A stretch of DNA of 11,436 nt from Alphaproteobacteria bacterium. Its GTDB lineage: Bacteria > Pseudomonadota > Alphaproteobacteria > Rickettsiales > SXRF01. A program made the position numbers and the translations under genes. This document shows, piece by piece, positions 1-4,243 of the stretch; position 1 is the first letter of the stretch, and every line of letters begins with the position of its first letter. Location: positions 1-11,436 of the forward strand of contig JAFATP010000129.1 in NCBI GenBank assembly GCA_019243895.1, in the 5' to 3' direction. Below the pieces are notes generated by a model. The model made no database searches, had not been told where the DNA came from, and worked only from the letters and a program-made list of their open reading frames with translations.

Positions 1-68
1 GGCGCCGGCAGCGGTTTGGCAGCGGACGGCGCGGCTGTTTCCTGAACCGCGTGCAGTTGGTCGATCAT
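1..68 (-). CDS. 5' end of an unidentified protein (partial)
   Basis: Only the first 22 or so codons are inside the window; the gene leaves at base 1. The reading frame begins with ATG (complement of 66-68) and gives MIDQLHAVQETAAPSAAKPL and onward, rich in Ala and Pro. A very good Shine-Dalgarno site, AGGAGGG (complement of 74-80), sits five bases before the start, which is the main support for a real gene. The visible part is too short to name a family. It is divergent from the gene at 240, so the region 69-239 must hold the promoters of both. Confidence 0.55.
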   Translation of the reverse strand, partial: MIDQLHAVQETAAPSAAKPLPA

Positions 69-150
69 GGTTTCCCTCCTTTTGTTTCCTTCAGGATACC
101 CGGATCGCGGCGGGCGGGAAGGGGAAAAGTTGGATTTATCCCGAACCGTT

Positions 151-192
151 ATTGTCACGGCATTGTCACATGCGCTTTCCAGTAAACGTCAC
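151..192. promoter_or_regulatory. Direct-repeat operator candidate between divergent genes
   Basis: The 8-base word ATTGTCAC occurs at 151-158 and again at 162-169, an 11-base period that places both copies on the same DNA face. A third GTCAC is at 188-192. The repeats lie in the shared upstream region of the divergent genes starting at 68 (minus) and 240 (plus). Same-face repeats in such a place suggest a regulator-binding site. I see no convincing -10/-35 pair here, so this is inference. Confidence 0.3.
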
Positions 193-239
193 ACACGCGC
201 TTTTAGCGGATTGGTAAGGTGCTAATTGAGGAGAATTAT

Positions 240-710
240 ATGCTTGGAACACTGCTGGACCTGTGGTTCGGCGGGTCGCGGCGCCGTGCGCTCGATCCGC
301 CGGGAGCGGAGGAGGAAGAACGAATCGCGCCCACCCGATTGGCCGAGGGCAGCGCCGTTATCAACGGCGTGGTGCTTTCGCCCAACGTGGCAGAGCAGAT
401 ACGGCGGCTCGGCTTGCCGTTATTCTCCCTTCCGCCATACGTGCTGGCCAAGGCCGAACGCGCCGCCGCAGTGGATGGCACCGTTATCCACGATCCTCAC
501 GCCAACCCGATGGAACTGGACGACGCCATCGATTACAGCGAGGAGGAGCAGGAATTTGACGCGGAGGAGGAAGAGGAATACCCGGCCTACAGGATCACCG
601 GTATGCGCCTGATCGCCGAGGTGCCGGTGCGCCCTCACCTGCTGCCGGACTGGCTGCACATGGAACGAATACGAGGGCTGGGTGCGGACCTCTATACCCA
701 TCCGGGATAG
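240..710 (+). CDS. Acidic hypothetical protein, 156 aa
   Basis: I do not recognise this family. The ATG at 240 is chosen over an in-frame GTG at 219 because GAGGAGA (228-234) lies five bases before it. A basic RRR patch near residue 14 is followed by an acidic EEEE stretch. Residues about 36-60 (SAVINGVVLSPNVAEQIRRLGLP) look folded. Residues 94-113 are strongly acidic (Asp/Glu-rich), and the C-terminus reads like a small globular tail ending LHMERIRGLGADLYTHPG. There is no signal peptide or clear membrane segment, so it is probably a soluble cytoplasmic protein. It appears to be a single-gene unit: a 16-bp imperfect hairpin starts at its last base. Confidence 0.6.
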   Translation: MLGTLLDLWFGGSRRRALDPPGAEEEERIAPTRLAEGSAVINGVVLSPNVAEQIRRLGLPLFSLPPYVLAKAERAAAVDGTVIHDPHANPMELDDAIDYSEEEQEFDAEEEEEYPAYRITGMRLIAEVPVRPHLLPDWLHMERIRGLGADLYTHPG

Positions 711-758
711 CGATCGCAATCGGGATTGGGGCTGACGCTCCTTCCCGAATGCGATCGC
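710..758 (+). terminator. Large hairpin after the 240-710 gene
   Basis: CGATCGCAATCGGGA (711-725) pairs with TCCCGAATGCGATCG (743-757) with one mismatch. The outer pair 710/758 extends it to a 16-bp stem around a 17-base loop. It begins exactly at the stop codon of the upstream gene. There is no T-run directly after it, so it is not a classical intrinsic terminator. It may act with Rho or protect a 3' end. Each arm carries a GCGATCG core. Confidence 0.4.
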
Positions 759-832
759 GCTGGTTTTCTAGAAACTCCTCTTCCGCCGCATTTTTCCTCT
801 TCCGCTTTCGGTTTTTTAGGATATATCCCATA

Positions 833-850
833 TAAAGCCGCAAGGCTTTA
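833..850 (+). promoter_or_regulatory. Perfect 7-bp hairpin with GNRA loop in a leader
   Basis: TAAAGCC (833-839) and GGCTTTA (844-850) pair perfectly around GCAA, a GNRA-type tetraloop. It lies 47 bases before the preferred start at 897 and just before an alternative ATG at 858. No T-run follows, so a leader RNA structure is more likely than a terminator. Confidence 0.35.
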
Positions 851-896
851 GTGACGCATGTCTGCAAAAACCAGCGCAAGATGGGAGAAAACTAGG

Positions 897-1262
897 ATGT
901 CCGATACCCGCGATTCAGGATATATCTTAAAAACGATATTGAGAGACCCGCCACCGGTTGACTCCGAACCGGCGATTCCGCCGGGCGCGCGCGGCATCCA
1001 GGCGCTGTGGCGCGCCGTGATTCTCCAGGCGCTGATGGATGCCGCCAACCGCTCGCACAAGGCGGAGATCCGCCACCACCGGCATCAGGCGCTGCAATGG
1101 CTGACCTTGCATCAGCGCGATTTTTTCACCGTGTGCGATTATGCCGGGCTGGACCCTCAATATGTCTGCCGGACGGTGCGCGAAGCGCTGCGCAGAAACT
1201 GCCAGTGGCGGGCGCCCTCCGGCGCGAAGGCCAAAGCGGCGGCCGCACAGGAGCCATGCTGA
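897..1262 (+). CDS. Hypothetical protein, 121 aa, first gene of a coupled pair
   Basis: The function is not recognised. The ATG at 897 is preferred because GGGAGA lies about 11 bases upstream; an in-frame ATG at 858 would add 13 residues but has no ribosome site. The first 30 residues are Pro-rich and probably disordered. Residues about 35-100 look all-helical, including RAVILQALMDAANRSHKAEI and DFFTVCDYAGLDPQYVCRTV. The latter resembles the helix-turn-helix-like segment seen in small alphaproteobacterial and prophage proteins, but that likeness is from memory only. The Ala/Lys-rich tail is probably flexible. The stop TGA shares its last base with the ATG of the next gene (TGATG), so translation of the two is likely coupled. 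Confidence 0.6.
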   Translation: MSDTRDSGYILKTILRDPPPVDSEPAIPPGARGIQALWRAVILQALMDAANRSHKAEIRHHRHQALQWLTLHQRDFFTVCDYAGLDPQYVCRTVREALRRNCQWRAPSGAKAKAAAAQEPC

Positions 1263-1765
1263 TGGCGCGGCGACGCGGCAGGCTGCGCGAGCACCGGCCG
1301 GAGCATGACCCGGGCACCCCCGAACTCGCTGCCAAGCGGGCTGCGGGGCTGACCATGGAAACCCTGGATTTATGCCTGGCGCGCGGCATTCTCACGCCGC
1401 AACAGCATTGGTGCGGAATTCATTTGCGCTGGCTCTATACCCTGCGTTACGGTGCGCCCGGCGTGCGGGCGTTGGATACCGCACATGCCGGCGGCATGGA
1501 TATCCGGCCGGATGATCCGGCGTGGCGGGAGGCGCGGGAAATGGAATATCAGGCAGCCCTGAAATATCTGCGCCCCGCTCAGGCCGCCTCCGTTCTTTCT
1601 TTGTGCATCTTCAATGAGCGGCCGTTCTGGCTGGCGGCGCGGGAAAGCATGAGCGCGGCTCACGCCTGCCGCGTGGAAGCGGCGGTGGCACTGATCCAGG
1701 AAGGGTTCGCCGCGCTGGAGCGCCTGTGGTGCCGTAAAGGAAAAATTAAGAAGGTGGATCAATAA
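1262..1765 (+). CDS. Hypothetical protein, 167 aa, second gene of a coupled pair
   Basis: This family is not recognised. The start at 1262 is chosen because AGGAG (1249-1253) sits eight bases before it; the in-frame ATG at 1256 would leave only two bases. The N-terminus is strongly basic (MARRRGRLREHRPEH), which could bind nucleic acid. Residues about 30-75 hold a distinctive block rich in Trp, His and Leu (LARGILTPQQHWCGIHLRWL). Residues 88-155 appear helical, and the tail is basic (RKGKIKKVDQ). No membrane segment is seen. The one-base overlap with the upstream gene indicates joint expression and perhaps a complex. The reading frame continues past TAA TAG into a Flp-like pilin sequence. Confidence 0.65.
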   Translation: MARRRGRLREHRPEHDPGTPELAAKRAAGLTMETLDLCLARGILTPQQHWCGIHLRWLYTLRYGAPGVRALDTAHAGGMDIRPDDPAWREAREMEYQAALKYLRPAQAASVLSLCIFNERPFWLAARESMSAAHACRVEAAVALIQEGFAALERLWCRKGKIKKVDQ

Positions 1766-1771
1766 TAGAGT

Positions 1772-1915
1772 ATGGGAAACGACGGAACCACCTCGATCGA
1801 ATATTGCATTATCGCCGCATTGATCTCCGTCGTCGCCATCCTTGCGTTCATGGCCGTCACCGATAATTTAAGCACTGGATATTATCATCTGATCGCCGCC
1901 ATGCCGACGCGTTAA
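1772..1915 (+). CDS. Short divergent Flp-type pilin, possibly degenerate
   Basis: This 47-residue frame reads MGNDGTTSIEYCIIAAL, then a hydrophobic stretch, then TDNLSTGYYHLIAAMPTR. It aligns along its whole length with the two Flp pilins downstream: G then a TxSIEY core, then IAALIxVV, then a TNxS segment. Gly5 followed by TTSIEY matches the Flp prepilin peptidase site, with Glu at +5 and Tyr at +6. The leader is only five residues and lacks the basic residues of its neighbours (MKTLVKLMKDESG). There is no clear ribosome site, so translation could depend on termination at 1765. The frame is identical to that of the upstream gene, with TAA TAG between them. It is either a minor pilin translated by coupling or a decaying pilin copy. 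Confidence 0.55.
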   Translation: MGNDGTTSIEYCIIAALISVVAILAFMAVTDNLSTGYYHLIAAMPTR

Positions 1916-1958
1916 GGCCTGCGGGAGAATTTCGATAAAATTTTAAGAAAATATTAAT

Positions 1959-1977
1959 ATAAAACTCGTTGTTTTAT
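1959..1977 (+). other. AT-rich perfect inverted repeat upstream of the pilin promoter
   Basis: ATAAAAC (1959-1965) and GTTTTAT (1971-1977) form a perfect 7-bp stem with a five-base loop, inside a very AT-rich tract (about 1931-1998) directly upstream of the -35 box at 2002. The tract could serve as an UP element, and the repeat could be an operator. It is too AT-rich to be a good terminator. Confidence 0.3.
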
Positions 1978-2001
1978 CTAAATAAAATGCATATTTGATG
2001 C

Positions 2002-2030
2002 TTGCAATCCTTTTCCAGGCATGATAGAAT
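2002..2030 (+). promoter_or_regulatory. Sigma70-type promoter of the first flp pilin gene
   Basis: TTGCAA (2002-2007) and TAGAAT (2025-2030) are separated by 17 bases, a near-consensus arrangement. Transcription would start near 2036-2038. The same word GCTTGYAAT surrounds the -35 box of the second pilin gene. Confidence 0.6.
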
Positions 2031-2038
2031 TAATACTA

Positions 2039-2054
2039 GCTGATATTGATCAGC
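2039..2054 (+). promoter_or_regulatory. Hairpin at the predicted 5' end of the flp mRNA
   Basis: GCTGAT (2039-2044) and ATCAGC (2049-2054) pair perfectly around ATTG. The stem begins within a few bases of the predicted transcription start. A stem at the extreme 5' end often shields abundant mRNAs from decay; alternatively it is an operator overlapping +1. Confidence 0.4.
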
Positions 2055-2087
2055 GTTTTTCAACCATCTCTTAGGAGAATTCTACTC

Positions 2088-2252
2088 ATGAAAACTTTAG
2101 TCAAACTGATGAAAGACGAATCCGGCGCCACCGCCATCGAATACGGCCTGATCGCGGCGCTTATCGCCGTGGTGATCATCGCTGCCGTAACGGCGCTTGG
2201 CACCAACATCAGCGCGAAGTTCCAGAGCGTCGCCACCGCTATCGGCCGCTAA
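2088..2252 (+). CDS. flp: Flp/Fap-type pilin component, copy 1
   Basis: This encodes a 54-residue type IVb (Flp) prepilin, the structural subunit of Tad pili used for surface adhesion. The leader MKTLVKLMKDESG is basic and ends in Gly. Cleavage after Gly13 by a TadV-type peptidase would give a mature protein beginning ATAIEYGLIAALI, with the conserved Glu at +5 and Tyr at +6, then one hydrophobic helix that packs in the pilus core. The start is ATG 2088, with AGGAG (2073-2077) ten bases upstream. It has its own promoter, a 5' hairpin and a strong terminator, so it is a self-contained and probably highly expressed unit. No tad assembly genes are in this window. Confidence 0.93.
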   Translation: MKTLVKLMKDESGATAIEYGLIAALIAVVIIAAVTALGTNISAKFQSVATAIGR

Positions 2253-2269
2253 CTTCCGCTGTACGTCTG

Positions 2270-2307
2270 CAACCCCGCAAGCCTCACCGCTTGCGGGGTT
2301 GTTTTTT
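2270..2307 (+). terminator. Strong intrinsic terminator after flp copy 1
   Basis: A perfect 13-bp stem pairs CAACCCCGCAAGC (2270-2282) with GCTTGCGGGGTTG (2289-2301) around a six-base loop, followed by six T residues (2302-2307). This is a textbook Rho-independent terminator, 17 bases after the flp stop codon. Confidence 0.93.
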
Positions 2308-2336
2308 GCCATGCCTCCCGCGCTTCCGTGCCGGAT

Positions 2337-2360
2337 GATGAAGAAGTCGATGAAGAAGTC
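2337..2360 (+). repeat. Tandem 12-bp duplication
   Basis: GATGAAGAAGTC occurs twice head-to-tail, at 2337-2348 and 2349-2360, in the spacer between the two flp units. It is probably a replication-slippage product. No function is evident. Confidence 0.6.
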
Positions 2361-2390
2361 CTTGTTGATCGATTGAGTTTCATGTGCAGC

Positions 2391-2418
2391 TTGTAATTTT
2401 TTGAAGACCTGCTAGACT
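2391..2418 (+). promoter_or_regulatory. Sigma70-type promoter of the second flp pilin gene
   Basis: TTGTAA (2391-2396) and TAGACT (2413-2418) are 16 bases apart. The surrounding GCTTGTAAT matches GCTTGCAAT at the copy 1 promoter, pointing to duplication of promoter and gene together. Transcription would start near 2425. Confidence 0.5.
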
Positions 2419-2470
2419 GGTTTCAGCCTTATTGATCCGTATTCACTCCTCCAACTGTCCCCATTTATCC

Positions 2471-2635
2471 ATGAAAAACCTCGGAAAGTTGATAAAGGAC
2501 GAATCCGGCGCCACCGCCATCGAATACGGCCTGATCGCCGCGCTTATCGCGATTGTTATCATCGGCGCCGTCACGTCGATCGGCACCAATGTAAGCGCAA
2601 AGTTCCAGAGAGTCTCCACCGCTATTGCCCGCTAG
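2471..2635 (+). CDS. flp: Flp/Fap-type pilin component, copy 2
   Basis: This 54-residue prepilin is a paralogue of the gene at 2088. Its leader MKNLGKLIKDESG is followed by ATAIEYGLIAALI, then a hydrophobic helix and a tail ending RVSTAIAR. The two genes share a 41-base identical run across the processing site (2115-2155 and 2498-2538). ATG 2471 is chosen by homology; an in-frame TTG at 2432 would add 13 unlikely residues. Unlike copy 1, it has no Shine-Dalgarno site; the leader carries CTCCTCC instead, the complementary sense. Its 3' flank keeps only half of the copy 1 terminator, so transcription may run into the membrane protein gene that follows. It may encode a minor or conditionally expressed pilin. 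Confidence 0.9.
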   Translation: MKNLGKLIKDESGATAIEYGLIAALIAIVIIGAVTSIGTNVSAKFQRVSTAIAR

Positions 2636-2647
2636 CTCCGCTTGCGA

Positions 2648-3568
2648 GTGTTTTTTACACATTCTACGCCCTTGCGCATAAGCCTTCCCGCCGCCGTGTG
2701 GCTGGTGCTGGCCGCCGTTTACATCGCGGATGCGCTATGGATGCTGGCGGCGGGGTTTTCGATGCGCTGGCAGGGCTCTCTGCCGCTGCTGCGCATGCCG
2801 GTGATTCTGGCTACCGGCGCGCTGTTTTATCATTACATTCGACGCGACCGGCGCATCACCGAACTGATGGTGGCCATTCTCCAGCTTATGCTGTTCGCGC
2901 CCGCCATGGCGGTGCTCAGCTATCTGTTCGTTAGCCTCCCCTTTCCGCTGGTGGACGCGCAGTTGATCGCGTTCGACCACGCGCTGGGGTTTGACTGGCG
3001 GGCGCATATCGAATGGCTGACGCGGCATATCAGGGTCAATACGGTTCTCGCCGGTATTTACATGACGCTGATGCCGCAGCAATTGCTGCTGGTGATCGCG
3101 CTTGCGGGCATCAAGCAATTCACCGAATTGCAGCGTTACCTGCTGGCGTTCATGCTGAGCGCCATCGTATGCAGCATGTTCGCCTGCCTGCTGCCCGCTG
3201 TGGGCGGCTACATCTATTACGATATCGACGTGAACCATCTTTCCATCAGCCCCGCCGCCGCGCGGGTGCACGAGACGCACCTGCTCGGCCTGCGCGCCAA
3301 TGAATTGCGCTCGCTGGCCATCGAGGAAATGCAGGGACTGATCACCTTCCCCTCATTCCACGTGGCGGCGGCGGTGCTGGTGGCCTACGCGGCGCGCGCG
3401 CTGCACCGGATTATTTTCGGCGTGGCGGTGGGCTTGAACGCCATTATGATCGTCTCGGTATTCAGCCAGGGCGGGCATTACCTGGTGGACGCGCTGGGGG
3501 GAGCCGCCATCGCCGCCGCCAGTATCGCCGCTGTCAGGCTATTGCCGCCCGCACGCTCGATTGCTTAA
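2648..3568 (+). CDS. PAP2-superfamily integral membrane phosphatase/phosphotransferase
   Basis: About 306 residues with roughly eight hydrophobic segments, the first at about 12-36. The C-terminal third holds two PAP2 catalytic blocks: FPSFH (His about 238) and GGHYLVDALGG (His about 277, Asp about 281). The upstream KxxxxxxRP block of classical PAP2 enzymes is not visible, as in the inositolphosphotransferase-like branch (PAP2_3). It probably acts on a lipid-linked phosphate or phosphate head group in the inner membrane; the substrate is unknown. The start is uncertain: GTG 2648, TTG 2642 and TTG 2672 are possible and none has a good ribosome site. It begins just after flp copy 2 and may share its transcript. 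Its stop overlaps the yafQ-like stop on the other strand by four bases (TTAA). Confidence 0.8.
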   Translation: MFFTHSTPLRISLPAAVWLVLAAVYIADALWMLAAGFSMRWQGSLPLLRMPVILATGALFYHYIRRDRRITELMVAILQLMLFAPAMAVLSYLFVSLPFPLVDAQLIAFDHALGFDWRAHIEWLTRHIRVNTVLAGIYMTLMPQQLLLVIALAGIKQFTELQRYLLAFMLSAIVCSMFACLLPAVGGYIYYDIDVNHLSISPAAARVHETHLLGLRANELRSLAIEEMQGLITFPSFHVAAAVLVAYAARALHRIIFGVAVGLNAIMIVSVFSQGGHYLVDALGGAAIAAASIAAVRLLPPARSIA

Positions 3569-3831
3569 AATAAATCCGAGTGGGTGCCGGTTCTGGCAAG
3601 CTTAACCGCATCTTGGGTCACTTCGTAAATCAATACCCAGTCCGCTTCAATGTGGCAATCCCATTTCGGCTGCCATTCTCCTTTGAGAGGATGAGGCTTA
3701 TGCCTGACGGCGAGCGCCTCGCCTTTGGCCAAGCGCTCCACCACCGCGTAGAGTTTCGCTAAATCCTTGCCACGCCTTACCAGCCTGCGGAGATCACGTG
3801 CAAATGCGCCGGACTGGACAACATCTCTCAT
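3565..3831 (-). CDS. yafQ: YafQ-family mRNA interferase toxin (RelE superfamily)
   Basis: This 88-residue protein is the toxin of a type II toxin-antitoxin pair. YafQ family members cut mRNA in the translating ribosome. The family's key residues are present in order: His47 (HPLKGEW), His60, Asp64 and Trp65 (CHIEADWVLIYE), then Arg80, His84 and Phe88 (RTGTHSDLF). These correspond to the residues known to matter in E. coli YafQ, and the length is near its 92 residues. The ATG overlaps the antitoxin stop by four bases (ATGA), so expression is coupled and follows the antitoxin. The toxin appears intact. It converges with the PAP2 gene, sharing TTAA. Confidence 0.92.
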   Translation of the reverse strand: MRDVVQSGAFARDLRRLVRRGKDLAKLYAVVERLAKGEALAVRHKPHPLKGEWQPKWDCHIEADWVLIYEVTQDAVKLARTGTHSDLF

Positions 3832-4088
3832 TCGGCGATGGACGCCAAATATGCTTTGAATTCCTTGAGGCTGGATTTTTTGCCCTTGCCGGCATCCAGT
3901 TCCTCGATGGCGGCCCTTGTCTCAGCATTAGGTATTTTGGCAGCAAAAGGCAAGCCGCGCTGCAAGGCAACCTGCCGGTAAAACATGCGGACGGCGTCGG
4001 TGGCCGACAATCCCAGCACGTTAAACACCCTTTCCGCCGCTGCCTTAGTAGCCGTATCAATGCGAATGCTGATTTGCTCACTTGCCAT
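3828..4088 (-). CDS. dinJ: RelB/DinJ-family antitoxin
   Basis: This 86-residue protein neutralises the adjacent YafQ-like toxin and represses its own promoter. Residues 2-48 (SEQISIRIDTATKAAAERVF onward, then LGLSATDAVRMFYRQV) are the ribbon-helix-helix DNA-binding fold typical of DinJ, with the alternating ISIRID strand. The C-terminal part (about 55-86) is the charged, flexible toxin-binding region. ATG is the complement of 4086-4088, and AGAGGG lies seven bases upstream. The order antitoxin then toxin is the usual one. The upstream region contains repeated TATAGCA half-sites around a TATAAT box, consistent with autorepression. Confidence 0.92.
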   Translation of the reverse strand: MASEQISIRIDTATKAAAERVFNVLGLSATDAVRMFYRQVALQRGLPFAAKIPNAETRAAIEELDAGKGKKSSLKEFKAYLASIAE

Positions 4089-4116
4089 AAAATTGCCCTC
4101 TTACTGTTCCCTGCGT

Positions 4117-4160
4117 TGCTATCCATTTGTATAGCATTATATAGCAGTTGATATACAATT
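4117..4160 (-). promoter_or_regulatory. Promoter/operator of the dinJ-yafQ pair
   Basis: On the minus strand TATAAT (complement of 4136-4141) is a likely -10 box; the -35 box is weak. Around it lie three half-sites: TGCTAT (4117-4122), ATAGCA (4131-4136) and ATAGCA (4141-4146), the last two exactly ten bases apart. A wider inverted repeat pairs TTGTATA (4127-4133) with TATACAA (4152-4158). Such repeats overlapping the -10 box fit binding by a ribbon-helix-helix antitoxin. Confidence 0.5.
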
Positions 4161-4208
4161 ACCAGTCTAAATTTACCTTGGCATCCCGCGCTGCCTGCGC
4201 TGTAGCAG

Positions 4209-4237
4209 TTGATCGCAGCAGCCCGATAGCGTATGAC
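4209..4237 (+). promoter_or_regulatory. Candidate ffh promoter implying a leaderless mRNA
   Basis: TTGATC (4209-4214) and TATGAC (4232-4237) are 17 bases apart. The start point would fall about 6-8 bases after the -10 box, at the ATG of ffh (4244). An alternative pair, TTGGCA near 4178 with TGTAGC, has a poor -10 box. Confidence 0.35.
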
Positions 4238-4243
4238 TAGCGC

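Noticed and set aside
1763..1774. Stop-codon readthrough joining the 1262 gene to the pilin-like frame
   Set aside because: Two consecutive stops (TAA TAG) make readthrough very unlikely; re-initiation or pseudogene decay is simpler.
2311..2376. 21-codon frame MPPALPCRMMKKSMKKSLLI after the flp terminator
   Set aside because: No ribosome site, starts just after a terminator T-run, and is created by a 12-bp tandem duplication.
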